From positions 98,196,780 to 98,260,779 of the forward strand of contig CM056380.1 in NCBI GenBank assembly GCA_029718625.1: 64,000 nucleotides of DNA, given 5' to 3'. Origin of the DNA: Synaphobranchus kaupii. Taxonomy: Eukaryota > Chordata > Actinopteri > Anguilliformes > Synaphobranchidae. Every line of letters starts with the position of its first letter. Within the stretch, counting starts at the first letter, position 1. Shown piece after piece: positions 14,501-25,800 of the stretch. Both the position numbers and the translations under genes were made by a program. The notes under the pieces are model-generated. The model had not been told where the DNA came from. It worked only from the letters and a program-made list of their open reading frames with translations, and searched no databases.

Positions 14501-17500
14501 CAGCCTGCACCTTTATGATTGACGCACACTAATAAAACGCATCAAAAAGATGAACCGTGATAATGTGTGATCGAATTATTACACAAGTCACCCAGGATAA
14601 AAAGCACGTGTCGGCTACTGCAACTGCTTATCGAGGCAATAATATTGGTGTTAAGTACTAGCAAAACTACTGTTAGTGGCTGTTAGAGTAGAAAGTCATA
14701 CCAGCCACAATTAAAATTTTACCAGCATTTTCCTAGTGGCGGGTGTTAATTTCACCCCCTGTAAGCATCCCCATGGACGGTGTATGTTCTTGCTGTAGAA
14801 CTAGGAGTAGCTGGTTAGAAAGAGGTAAGCCTCCCTTGTGACTTTGGTGTTTGTTTGGCAGTACGGTCGTCTCTTCCTGGAGGCCTTCCTTAAACTGGGG
14901 ATGCCATTGCTGGACTTCAGCTTTAAGAAACACAAGGTAATGCAGAGTTGGGAAAGGGGAGGGGCTACGGGGTGCTGCTTACGAGGCTGCACCCACTGAG
15001 CGCGTGCGGGACGGGGGGAGGGCCTCGGTGGAAAGCTCCTCATCTTCAGTGCAGCGCCCAGGCTTGTGCAGGAAGGGCATAGCCCCCAACAGCACAGCAA
15101 GCAGGAGCAATGACATGCATCAGACACCGGTTGCCACCTACACGCCAGTGTAAAAGCTCTCAGCTCTCGGTCTGGAGCAGATGGCCTCATTACTTTCTCG
15201 CATGTTGACATTGTGATTGCGTGTTTAAGACCTGCCAGTTTCACTCGTACCATATGGCATGCACGGTGTATCACGTGCCAAACAGACGGGAGAGACGCGT
15301 GGATGTTTTACCGTCTCAGGGTTTAGCACACATGCTTTAACTTACTCATGTTTCTGCATTTGTTCAGGAGGATGTCCAGAGCTTGCTGAAAACCTTCCAA
15401 CTCAGTACCCGACAGCTGCATCACATGTGTGGCCACTCAAAGGTACCCCCCCCCCAACCCCACACACACACACACAATCTTCTAAATGCCTCATTGGATT
15501 TATGAAGTGTTAAATAGTAGCTCGTCAAACCCAAGCTGTCCCTATGGCTGTCCCTATGCTCTCCCTCCTGCCTGTGGCCAGCGGTAATCGCTCACAGTTT
15601 GTTTGGAGCGATGAGGAGGCCTGCGGGGCAGCCGCCTGACCGCCGTGTCGCTGTTGCAGATCCGGCAGGACACGGGGCTGACCAACCACGTCCCTGCGCT
15701 GAAGAAGAGCCTGGAGCAGTTTGTGTACCGGGTGAAAGCCATGCTCACGCTCAACCACTGTCAAGAGGCTTTCTGGCTGGGCAACCTGAAGAACCGCGAT
15801 CTGAAGGTACACATGGCACTTTACAGGTCTTCACAGAGGTGCAACTGGTGGTGCTCTCACAAAACTCATCTGCTCTAATTTTCTGCTTGGCTTCTACATT
15901 TCCACATTCAGGTGGTTCTGATTGGTAATTCTATAGGAGGCCACAGGACTTCTTGCATATAAGGGAGCTTGCTATGGGTGCTAAGTCTTTGGACACGCCC
16001 CCGCCTTTAATACTCATAATAAGACCACAAATCAGTGTAACTTTTATCTTCAACAGCGGCAGAGATGGTATTAAAGGGTTAAGCCACAGATTAACTTTAG
16101 TAACCAGATGGTCCTATTTGCGCTTCTTCATTGATAGCCATGCTGTGTATCAAATTGGAGTGCTTCCATTGTAACATTAGGGACAATACTTTCTCTGTCA
16201 GATTGGACCAACTAGAGAATCTGTGGTTAAGCACACACAGCTGAATATCTGCAGTAACTGGAATATCTGCTGTGTCTGGCAGGGAGAGGAGATCCTTTCC
16301 CAGAGGGCACAAGGGAGTGATGAGGATGATGGGGTTGAGGAAGAGGCCTCACAGCTTCCACAGGAGCAGTCTGAAGATGAGGTAACGTTACTTGTCATCG
16401 TGATTGACAGTTTGGGGTCGCTAGAGAGCAATGAGCAATGATCCTCACCGGCTAAATCCTCTCTAACCCTTGCCTAAGCCGCCACACCCTGGGTGGTAAA
16501 CGTTGTAACCTGCCTCCGGTTACTGTCTGCTAAACTAAAACGTCATGTCAGCTTTACCTCGTGCCGTTGCATTGTGGGTGTGGACAAGATGCAGCATGAC
16601 CGTAAAACATGAAGGATGGATTCACTTCTACAGACAAAACTCTGATCTTCACACGCTGCCAAGGAAGGGTAGAGGGGAAGTGATTCTAACGCAGGAAAAA
16701 CTTATCACTAAACATGTCTCACGATGTCAGTGCTACTGTAGAAACTCATCCAAATTGAACTTTGATCAGAGATCATCTGGGTGGCAGAGTAGCAAAGTTC
16801 CGTAGAATCCACTAATTGCATAATGGATTATCACAAAATTAGAATTTCTGCCTAGAATTGCCAAACCATTTCCCATTCATTCCGTTGTAGAAATCACTGA
16901 TTTTAATAAATCATTATTGCATATTTGCATCAAATTATGATCTAGAAATTATGTTAAAAGTTGGCAGATGTGGCATAAATAAACCGACAATTGCCTCTAT
17001 AAAGACACAAAACTGCCAATATTTACGAAGGTAGGAGGTTCGATAGGGGACGCCTGAGGGACACTCTCTGTCTACCGTCTCATTCTCTCAGAGTTCACGC
17101 ACAAGCATACAACATCCGTTATCAGACATGTCTTTCACCACCCCAGAGAGGAAGAGAAATGACTTGACCTGCAGCGCACAATTTAATTAAATACTTCAAG
17201 TTGTTAATATGCCATCTAACATCTACTCATCTGGGCTACTCTCTCCAATTGACTGTCAGATTGTCGCATAAAATTTGCTGACAAATGGATTATGCAATTA
17301 AGCGGATTCTAGTGTAGTTGGGGAACTGGGCCAGTAACTCAAGGATTTTGGGTTTGGATCCCGGATGCAGCACCGCAGTTGTGCCCTTGAGCAGGGTACT
17401 TAACCTTAATTTCAGCAGTAAAATATCCAGCTGTATCGATGGATCATATATAAAAAATGCATCTGTGCAATTTTCTCTGGATAAGAGTGTCTGCTAAATG

Positions 17501-18084
17501 CTGAAATGTACATGAAATCTAGATAAAGTGTCTTTATCTAAGAGAACCATTCACAACGGCGTTATAATCCTCAGACTAATGTCAGCAAGGCAATAATAGA
17601 CATTACATAACCCATATGGCAAGCAGTTCTCTTAAACTGGCAGCTGATAAGATAAGTCCTGCATTTTTCCCCCTGGCTAATCATTGCAGGAAAGATGAAA
17701 ACACAATAGCCAAAACAGTGTGGCACATCTGTTGGTGTGGATTTTGAGAACTTTCAGCATGGCACATTCCAATTTGTACCCTAGTGATATTACAGGGACA
17801 TTAATCCCACCCCCAGCATACCCACGGTCGGGAAAAAGTGATAATTTAAAAAGCAGAGCATATTGCTTCCTTTATTGCCTATGTAACAAACTCTTCTATA
17901 TGCATCATATGCATAAAGAAGAATATGTTCATTTCATGCATAACGTGTATGTGTGTGTACATGAATTGTGTAGGTTTTTCCTGTCAGTTATTTTCTTTTT
18001 CTCACACAGGAGCAGAAAAGTGACTCTGACAATAGGAAGAATGGCCAAGAGGAGGAAGAGGAGATTACGGATGACTCTGATTAA
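715..18084 (+). CDS. fancd2: FANCD2, C-terminal three quarters (30 exons; 5' part outside window)
   Basis: FANCD2 is a nuclear scaffold of interstrand-crosslink repair. With FANCI it is monoubiquitinated by the Fanconi core complex and clamps DNA. The exons read (all AG/GT, in phase): 715-861, 1711-1845, 2046-2177, 2262-2369, 4044-4153, 4846-4909, 5247-5366, 5682-5755, 6541-6687, 6995-7095, 7392-7507, 7722-7830, 8121-8222, 8413-8510, 8972-9151, 9241-9357, 9730-9858, 11017-11135, 11324-11434, 11856-11989, 12507-12606, 12740-12862, 13170-13263, 13927-13998, 14431-14469, 14862-14936, 15368-15442, 15660-15806, 16283-16381 and 18010-18084 with TAA. The total is 3252 nt, or 1083 residues, matching human FANCD2 from about residue 378 to the end. 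Colinear landmarks include [68 protein letters not shown] and [14 protein letters not shown], followed by an acidic tail ending DDSD. Human has 44 exons, so these fit exons 15-44. I see no frameshift or premature stop, so the gene looks functional. Confidence 0.97.
980..1703 (+). repeat. Minisatellite of 24-31 bp units running into a fancd2 splice acceptor
   Basis: About 25 variable copies of a unit with core gtggtatagttgtgaatagc plus agtctctgtgt fill most of the intron between exons 715-861 and 1711-1845. The last unit merges into the acceptor (tgtggtgcag ending at 1710), so the usual pyrimidine tract is replaced by GT-rich repeat. Every unit also carries a decoy tagcag trinucleotide pair. 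Unit length varies by two-base steps in the TG part. Confidence 0.9.
2295..2318 (+). other. fancd2: FANCD2 PIP-box codons (QEIRRLFY)
   Basis: These codons read QEIRRLFY in exon 2262-2369. They match the PCNA-interacting peptide reported for human FANCD2 (residues 527-534, QQIRKLFY), with the glutamine and the final Phe-Tyr retained. Binding of PCNA by this fish protein is inferred from that match. Confidence 0.8.
2611..3813. mobile_element. Non-autonomous hAT-type transposon with perfect 8-bp target duplication
   Basis: The element is about 1.2 kb and sits in the fancd2 intron before exon 4044-4153. It begins TAGCGGTCTGCGCGGG, and its other end read on the minus strand begins TAGAGGTCTGC, giving an 11-bp inverted terminus with one mismatch. 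The 8-mer gcctcagg flanks it on both sides (2603-2610 and 3814-3821), the target-site length typical of hAT elements. Subterminal cccgcccgc motifs occur near both ends (about 2645-2760 and 3730-3750). The open frames inside are short and none looks like a transposase, so it is a MITE-like passenger mobilised in trans. Confidence 0.88.
4044..4153 (+). CDS. fancd2: FANCD2 monoubiquitination exon
   Basis: This exon encodes a segment starting [13 protein letters not shown] and ends in phase 2 (AG), completed by the G of exon 4846-4909. The lysine of the RKQLSS motif is codon 4068-4070. Aligned by motif and by residue count it corresponds to human K561, the site modified by UBE2T/FANCL and removed by USP1-UAF1. 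The following [11 protein letters not shown] is also conserved. The exon is needed for pathway activation, so its intact frame supports a working gene. Confidence 0.92.
4154..4452 (+). repeat. Minisatellite of about 18 bp starting at a fancd2 donor
   Basis: Degenerate copies of accacagagcggcattacc and shorter variants run for about 300 bases. The first copy overlaps the donor (gtaccacagag at 4154), so the array begins at the first intronic base. The repeat supplies many pseudo-donor-like accaca or gagc steps but few GT dinucleotides. Confidence 0.9.
5480..5641 (+). repeat. (GTGA)n followed by (GCGA)n microsatellite
   Basis: About 34 copies of a gtga tetranucleotide change at about 5614 to six or seven copies of gcga. 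The array ends about 40 bases before the acceptor of exon 5682-5755. The antisense open frames of serine, threonine, leucine and histidine are repeat artefacts. Confidence 0.97.
5990..6385. mobile_element. Remnants of hAT-like elements
   Basis: Two terminus-like pieces are seen. At about 6090-6110 gctgcacacccctaat reads on the minus strand as a TTAGGGGTGTGC-type end, with gatacagatacagat subterminal repeats upstream. At about 6300-6380 a segment ends gataagtcgtgcagcccg, which on the minus strand resembles a GGGCTGCACGA-type end. I found no matching opposite ends or target duplications, so these are probably fragments. Confidence 0.4.
8525..8586. repeat. (CA)n microsatellite
   Basis: About 30 uninterrupted ca dinucleotides lie 15 bases after the donor of fancd2 exon 8413-8510. 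Intronic CA repeats next to donors can bind hnRNP L in vertebrates. Any such role here is inference. Confidence 0.97.
9873..10573 (+). repeat. 62-bp minisatellite, about 11 copies
   Basis: The unit contains cctcccgtcccctcacac, tactgtacacactcctcc and tctctcacacgcgcacac. It is repeated about 11 times starting roughly 15 bases after the donor of exon 9730-9858. Copies differ by single substitutions such as cgcata/cgcaca and ctactg/cttctg. The plus strand is very rich in pyrimidine and CA steps. Because 62 is not a multiple of three and the unit lacks stops, all three plus frames stay open. This explains the long low-complexity reading frames here. Confidence 0.95.
10587..10960. mobile_element. 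MITE-like element with agaaagcgacgaga inverted ends
   Basis: The sequence agaaagcgacgaga near 10591 is repeated inverted as tctcgtcgctttct near 10932-10945, about 350 bases apart. The interior is unlike the minisatellite before it and the exon after it, and carries no coding frame. I could not fix exact ends or a target duplication, and the superfamily is not clear. Confidence 0.5.
12071..12448 (+). repeat. 33-bp minisatellite, about 11 copies
   Basis: The unit acagagaatagacaggcggg plus tttctattattcc is repeated with few changes between exons 11856-11989 and 12507-12606, stopping about 60 bases before the latter's acceptor. Variants alternate ttctattattcc with ttatgttattct, suggesting expansion by multi-unit blocks. 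Confidence 0.95.
16803..17311. mobile_element. TA-flanked MITE with about 22-bp inverted ends
   Basis: The left end tagaatccactaattgcata is mirrored at 17289-17311, whose reverse complement begins TAGAATCCGCTTAATTGCAT. The first and last dinucleotides are TA, compatible with a TA target duplication as in Tc1/mariner-type elements. The element is about 0.5 kb, non-coding, and lies in the last fancd2 intron immediately before a SINE. Confidence 0.6.
17312..17515 (+). mobile_element. Diverged tRNA-derived SINE
   Basis: A B-box-like ggtttggatccc is followed by gcccttgagcagggtactta and by the 3' tail ctctggataagagtgtctgc, a tail shared by many fish SINEs. The head is degraded. It lies in the final fancd2 intron on the gene's strand. 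Confidence 0.75.
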
Positions 18085-18700
18085 AAGACAGGCAGAAGCC
18101 CCCCCCCCCAACAATTCCCCCACTCCTGGGTTTAACTATAAAAAACGTTTGCCAAGTTACTTGCTGTTCCCCAATGTCAATACCACTAGTTGAAGAGAGA
18201 ATCACAATCACATTACTGCCATTTACAATCACAGAGAAAGGGTCCATTTGTATTTACAGATGGCTTGGCTTTCTGGGAATCAATTACAAGTGAAAACATT
18301 AGGATATGGACAGAAAACTGCTCGGCTCCCTTCAAAGAAAGGGATGCTGTCAAGGATGAGAATCTAACCAAAGGGGATTCGTTGTGCACATGCTGCATAC
18401 CTCCAAAGGGAAATCACTGTGTCAAAATATAATATATGATTTGTTTGTTACTGAAAAAATCAGTTTTTTGTTATTTGTACCTGATCTTTCTGAATTAACT
18501 TTGTGCAACTTTGAGCAGTTAATTGTGTTATATTTTTGTTATATCCAATGTAAAGTTTTAATTGTAGCCTACACTACTTGTGAATAATTATAAATGTGTC
18601 ATATTCTACAATTAATATCACATTCATATCCAACCCAAATAACCCATTCAGAAATGTACAGATAATTCATTGTTTCCAGACAATTAAACGTTAATTAACA
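18085..18700 (+). other. fancd2: fancd2 3' UTR with candidate poly(A) signal
   Basis: AT-rich sequence follows the TAA at 18082-18084 and includes a C10 run near 18100. The common variant signal ATTAAA occurs at 18683-18688 and is the best candidate end. No canonical AATAAA is evident closer to the stop. The true 3' end cannot be fixed from sequence alone. Confidence 0.45.
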
Positions 18701-19896
18701 GTGCTAGAAGCAGTTTAAGTTTAGCTCTTTTGCCAAAACAAATGGGTCTTGGTGTCCAGAGACTGCTGCTCACCTTTGAGTGTTGAATGCCTTTGATGGC
18801 ATAGCAAGAAACACCCCTAGCTTGTTTTGAACACTTATTTAGCCCACCCCATTTTCTTAATTTATACAGTTTATGTTTATGCACGTTCATTTCCGGTTTT
18901 CTATAATAATTCACTATGTTGGTTGAACAGATACCCCCATGTAGGCTACACTATTTGGTGTTTTATTTGACTATTTTACCTGTGATTTTGAGAAACAGGG
19001 AGGACTACTGTAACTCAGTCTGGCTAACAGTAGGTTTAGCAAAGGCAATCTTGCTTAATTTGATTCAACGCCTGATTTAAAGCTTCATTCAAAGCAACGT
19101 CGATTGCAGTTAAACGTGCTGTGAACGCAATGAATCAATTGACCCAGCTGTGTTAATGCACTGGACAGATATTGCAATAACATCGGCAGGTTTCAGTGGG
19201 GTTAACAATGAGTAATAATGCGTTTTATTCATTTATTTTACATCGATAGAATAAAATATAAACCAAATAAAACGTGGCCACGTCATGTTCCCGCCCCCAT
19301 CTTTCGTGCTTCCAGTGGCCTGTACCAAATCACATTGAAGGGAATAGTGTACGAAAAGATTTAATCATGTTTTGATAGAAAATCACCTTTATGTTTGGTA
19401 ACTTTAGACCGGGATTACATGATATACACTAATTGTACTAAAACGTTGGAGTCAGCCTGGACACGTTTCGGTCTTGTGGCTTACTTAAAGAAAATCACCC
19501 CCAGATAAAAACGGAGATGCGTTGTGTCCAGGAAGTTGTGTACCATGTTTCTGTATTTAGGGAAATGATAATGTAGCTGGGCTCATTAACCTTCTGTTGT
19601 ACTTGCCTAATCTCCAACGTTAACGAATGGTATCTAGATGCCTATCAAGCCACCTTACGTTATACTAGGATCTTCGTTTCATCGTTAATTTAGTTAAATC
19701 AGTTTAATTCCAGTTGATTCTGTTGATGCTATTTAGCATAGTGGCACTAAGTGGCTAGACTTGGGGAAGGAATCCTGTTAGCTATCTATATTTGACAGTG
19801 TCACCAAAAATCTAACGGAAAGCACATTGTGGCACGCAGAATATCACTGTCAGAGCTAATTTCCGAGTCAGTTCGTGTTCAACTTGCCAGGTAGCT
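18700..19896 (+). promoter_or_regulatory. fancd2-tex264 intergenic region and presumed tex264 promoter/5' UTR
   Basis: The genes are tandem and 1.8 kb apart from stop to start codon. The segment is AT-rich with a short GC-rich patch (cccgcccccatctttcg near 19290) and no TATA box I would defend close to the ATG. The tex264 start at 19897 has the context gtagctATGtcg. The promoter position is inferred from adjacency only. Confidence 0.4.
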
Positions 19897-22800
19897 ATGT
19901 CGGATTTTGTGATATTAGCTTTGATAGTCTTTCTGCTTTTGAGTCTTCTTGTGACCATTGTTGGGTTCATATTGTACTCGGGACTGCTGTCCGAAGTCGG
20001 CGTCCGGACGGGGTCTCCTCCAATCAAGAATATAACAATTGCATATAAATTCAAAGAGGGACCCTACAAAGAGTGCGGATCAATCTTCACCGAAAGTTGC
20101 AGTATTGGACCCAAGCTTCACTGCATTGGAGTGTATTATGATGACCCAAAAACGGTGAGACCTTTAACTCCGCTACGTAGAATAACGTCAGTATTGTAAC
20201 GTTTACTTGTATGCAAGACGGCTAACTGAATAAGCGCTTGGTAAGGTCGCTTTATTCTGTGTGTGCCATACGGGATTTGTTTTGGAGCACACCTCAAAGT
20301 TTAGAAGTTTGTCCCGCGTGGCCTTGGTACCGTTCTGTAGCCCACTTTTTTAGCCAAATTATTGTCAAATTCCGAGTTACAGTGCGTGACATCTTTGTGA
20401 AGGGCGTCACGTGTGTGGTCGACGTGGTGAACTTCTAATGTAGTCTATTGGGGTAGAGTACGTGGTTCCCAAATCTCTCCTCGGGTACCCCCTAACCGGA
20501 TTGAGGTATTTGATGTTCCACCTCAAGCGCATCTGATCAACTATTCAAGCCCTTATTAGTTGCACCGGGTGTGCTTTAGGTTTAGGAAAAATCTTTATTT
20601 CCCAAGTTACCCCTTATGAGGGCCCCTTGGGAAAGAAAAGTTTGACTGGCCATTCAGTGTAGCCTACTGCAGCCTTTAAGTAGGAATAATTTGGTCCCTC
20701 TTGTGTTGAAGTTTTACCAGCGTTTGTTTAATCCTCCTGGGAATATGGCGTTGAGTTTTCTAATCCAGTGTCTTTCTGTCCTACGTCTGTCCTCCTGTGT
20801 CCAGTTAATGTTTGAATGCAGGCCCGATATTTCTACTGCTTCAAGTCCATGATGTAGGAAATGAGCCACTATGTGTGTGTTTTTCTGATTTTTTACGTTA
20901 TATATATGTGTTGTGCCAGTCTGGTCTTAATTGTATTTCCTGTCTCTCCTACATATTTTATGTCACAGTGTTTGTACTTTGACATATATGCAGTTATATG
21001 TGTTAACTGTGAGTGTTTGTTTAATAAGGTACCGGTATGTTGTGTTTGTAGTGTTGTTTTTCACTGTAGTGGCCTGTTTGTAAAATATCGGGCCTTGTGT
21101 GGGTAAAATGTTGATTTCCCGTAGTTTACTACTTACCAGATGATTCTTAAAGTTTTTTTTTTTTGTAAGCCGAAATGATTTTGTATTCTTGGAGCAGGTT
21201 TGTGTTTTGCAGAATCCTGGCCAGGTTCCGTTTAATTTTTCCGTTCGCTATTTGGCTGAATGTCGAGTAGGTGGTGATAAGCGGAATGATTTTTCTAGTG
21301 TCCTGTTGTTTTGTAGCCAAGAAGGTTTTTCGAATCTGTGAGGAACGATCTGGAATACCCCCTTGATTGTAATGTATTGAAGAGGGTCTTGGTAGCATCC
21401 TCAAAGTTTGTAATTTGTGTGCAGATTCTGTTGAACCTTAGCAATTGGGATTTAATCAAACCTCTGAATGTATGTTTCGGGTGGAGACTGTCCTTGTGTA
21501 AGAGTGCATGTGTGTCTGTGTCTTTAAAAAAATGTGTGTGTTTGGGGAAATGAGGGCCCCTTGTATGTGGTAGTGTCCAACAAATCAATATGTTCATAGT
21601 ATGTATGTTCATGATGTATGATGCGTGTTGAGGGCGGCAGTGTAGTATAATGGTTAAGGAACTGGCCTTGTAACCGAAAGGTTGCAGGTTTGATTCCCAG
21701 GTTGGACACTGCCGTTGTACCCTTGAGCAAGGTACTTAACCTGAATCGCTTCAGTATATATCCAGCTGTATAAATGGATAATATGTAAAAATCCTAAAAA
21801 AAAGTTGTGTAAGTCGCTTTGGATGTAGCTTTTGTGTTTTGTGGATTGAGGAAAAAAATGTAAGTTTTCAGCTATCCTATAGGATTAGCTGTTGCAGTCT
21901 GAAATAATAGGCCTCCCTGCTATATCCAGCTGCATAAATGGATACATGTAATAAGAAGTTGTGTAAGTCTCTCTGGATAAGAGCGTCTGCTAAATGCCTA
22001 TAATGTATAATGTAATGAATGTAGCAAAAGTGGACTTGGACATGCCCAAAATTGACTTTACGCCATGCGCTTAGACCAAGCGCCAAGATCGCCAAGATAG
22101 AGCCCCAGGAATCAAATTGTAGAGTCCCAAGAGAAATGGCAAGTACAAGAAGCACAGAGTGGATTGACAACATGTCAACTACCATTCTGAACATTAAACT
22201 ACTTTATACAAACAAGAACGGAACTGCCATAATGAGCATTTAACTACATTAAAGGAACAACAACAAAAACACATAGGCTCTGAAAAGTCACACCTATGCA
22301 GGTATTGGGGCTAGGTAAAATTAATCTAACGGAACATGACCGTTATCACCAGGCCTCTCCTCTTGGAACCTCGTGATGCGTTTTGTACTGAAGCTCTGTG
22401 CCCCGGAAGAGAAGGAGAGGAAATGCCCAGGGCCTGAAATGAAATCGGCTTCTTAAGAGAACAAGACGAGAGATGCTGCCCTTTAAGTTCCCTTTATAGC
22501 TGAGGGCTGCCTCATTTTTTCCTTTGCCACGTATGATTCATGGTAGAGGAAATCTGTGGTAAGACCAGACGGAGACTTGGAGGAATATGCATGCTTTTAA
22601 TGAAAGACAGTCTGCTGGAGATTCCAGTGGAAATCGTGCCTGAACGGGAAATAATGCTCCTCAGCAGTGACAGGGGTCACTCTCTGATGAGTGCAGGCAA
22701 AGGTTACGCTTCGTGCTTCCAGGACGAAGTTTGGTGATGAGTCTACGTCAATGTGACAGCCGTGATCTTGAACATACTCTCAGTACCTTAGATGATAAAT

Positions 22801-25800
22801 CCAGAGAAGGTTTTACTGAGCTCATGCGTCGTTGCGTTTGACTGTGTTTGGCTTGGTGGCGTAAGCCCTTGTGTTCTGAACGCATCTTCCATGGTTACAG
22901 TCAGGTGAAGCATCATATAACATGTTATAACATATAACAGGGAACGCATTTCTTGGGACTAGCAGGTCCAGGGGGCCCCTAGAGGTGGGTGTGTTTTAAA
23001 TTTAATTTTGGCCTAATTTATTAGTTTATTTAACAGGGACAATACACATTAATAACATTTCTGTAAATGTGCCAGAGTTAGCCAGGGAGGCTAATGTTCA
23101 CCTGTCGTCTCTGGGCTACATGTCTGGTGTTGGAGGAAACGGGAGTACCCGGGGTGGGGAACTCAGGCGTACAAGGGGAAATGCAAACTGCACGCAGAGA
23201 GGATCCGGGACTCGAACCCAGAACCACCTCCTTGCGTTGCAACAGTGCTACACCACTACACCACCGCGTGTGTATGTGCGCATGCCTGCATGTGCTGCAG
23301 GGGCACCCTTTCTCATATTTTTTTTCCCTTGCAAAAATAATTTCTAGATCCGTCCCTGGTTACAGTGGTAGTGTGTGGAATGAGTGGGTGGCGGGTGGAG
23401 TGCCTATGTCTGAAGCTGTTAGCACACTGGGCTTAAGACCTGCAGCTGTTTGGAACTCTATTTAGCGAAAATGTATCGATCCTATACTCCCAGAATAGCT
23501 TTCTGTACTTAACACTCCGAGCCAAAGCGAAATCAATGGCTTTCTTTTGGACTGGATTGGGTCTGGTTTCTTGGTTGTCAGTTCAATGTACTGAACTGAA
23601 TCATATATCACTACAGACCATGGGTTTTGTAGTTGTTTTTTTTTTAAATTTTATTTTGGACTTCAACCAAACCAAACGTCAGACATATCTGGCCTAATAT
23701 CACAGGTAGCTTAACTCACAGTCAGAAGCTACCCTGCCATTGGATAAGGAGACATATTTCAGATTTCACAGTTGCTTTCTTACCACAGAGCATTCTACCC
23801 CTGTTTTCAGCCACAGAATGTTCTGGGATTTCCAGAAGTCTGTTATACGATACATGCAGCACTGTACTGCAGGAGAATGCAGATGTTTGTAGTAGTTAAC
23901 TCTGAAAACAGTCATTAATATTTTAGTGTTGGCTATAAAAGTGACAGTTGCAGGGCACTATGGGGGGAAAATGCAGAGCAGTGTTTATCTTTAGATTCTG
24001 GATTCAGTGCCAGGGTGTTAATTCTCAGCTTGTACTACACATGAGAACAAAAGGAGGCCGATGTTTGTTGCTGGAGGCACTTACCTTGTCAGAGAACACA
24101 CAGGAACTACAGTTCTTAATATTTATTGTACATGGAACTGAATAGAACTGCTGAATTGACTTTTGGAACAAAATTAAATTTACGTTGAATAACGTGAGTT
24201 CGTAATTGCATAGCCTATTTCAAAAAGAAACTGATGCAATGCAATGAAGGGCCATTCAAAAGTCTTTTTTTAATTTATTTTTATTTTATTTTATTTTTAT
24301 TTTTTTTTAAACTAGAGCAATTGAAGACCCTGGTGCTAAAAGTACTGAAGTCACAAAATGTCTATTTTGAGAAAATCAAATCCGAAAATATCGTTGATCC
24401 ATTAAAAGTTTTGCTGTTTTTATGCATTGCTTAGGCACCTTTTCCGTTAACAATATTTATAGGGTGGACTTAGCTAAACAAATACAACATGTTTCTATGC
24501 TCAACTTGAATTGTGTAAAAATGTGACTTCAGTACTTTTAGCACCAGGGTCTTCAATTCCAGATGTATACTTTGCTCTCTGGAACATGGGCAGTCTCACA
24601 CTTGGTAATTGAACCTCACCATGGTCACAAGCTGACTTCCTGTGCTTAGTCAGACAATAGCAGTGAGTGTGGTGATGTCTGCTCCATCCAAGGTCCACAT
24701 GAGAATAGTGTGACATATAATGTGAGAAGTAGGGACTCCTCCTCAATCAGAGTTAGATTTTTGGGACCCAAGAGAGAGCCACTGACATTTGCATTGCTGG
24801 GAAAAGTGAAGCGCTCTCTGGCATGCATTCTATACCTGCATTCTCTGTCTTTCACGCTTGCATCTCCCCACCACCGCACACCGATCATCTGTCCTTTTTT
24901 TGTCCAATTCACAGGTAGCCCTCCTTTTCCCAAATGTAGCTGCTGACATTGCTGTGGATATTGAGTGCAGCCGTCTATTGCTGCAACAAACAATAGTAAA
25001 TAACTCCTCCTACAACTGCTTTTACTGTAGGCTACTGTTTAATAACATTCACCGACCTCTTCGATTTTCAATTGACAATTGACAAGTGTGTAATCATGCA
25101 CCTGACTGTGAAACATTTATAGGAGCTCTATTATACGGGCCAGTTTCCAAGAAGCTTGAAAATGTGGGAAAGTATTGGGGTAGCACGGCAGTGTGGTCTC
25201 CCGCCTCTGGTGTCCTCTCTCTCAGTCTCCGGAGGAAACGTGTCCTGGAGGAGTTACGGGCATGCTCAGAACACGATTAAACGCACAATAGTGAGACATA
25301 ATCTCTGAGGAACACTGGACCTTTGTTTTCCATAGGGGAGCTGGAGTCACTCTGAAATTTTCCCGTCTGTGCAGTAAATAAGATATTTCTGTAAGGGCAC
25401 TTCTGGTCAGGGACATTGCAAAAGTATGTAAAAGACAAAGAGCACAGTATTCCAGTTATTTACCTGCTTAGCAGGCAATCTTAGCAAGTGCCACTTTCCA
25501 AAGCTGGCATTGTGTAGCCTACATTTTCCGTTTACAAGGTAGGATAATTACCTTAGTGATTTCGGCCAAATACCCTATGTGGGATTCAGACATAGAACCT
25601 TCTGGTCCACTTCGTTAAACGCTGGCAGTAACACTACACTAATTGCAGGCTCTCAGGGCTTGTTTTTTTTTCTCTGTCTGGACATGGGTTCTGAGTAATG
25701 GCGATGACTTAATGGCCGTTGTATGGTGTTCTGTAGTCCCTCTGTTTGTGTTGCCACTGTTGTGATGTTACTGCTTTTGGTTTTTTGACTGGGGTTTTCT

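Noticed and set aside
21634..21720. A functional tRNA gene
   Set aside because: A and B boxes are present but the segment continues into a SINE body and tail and does not fold as a normal tRNA.
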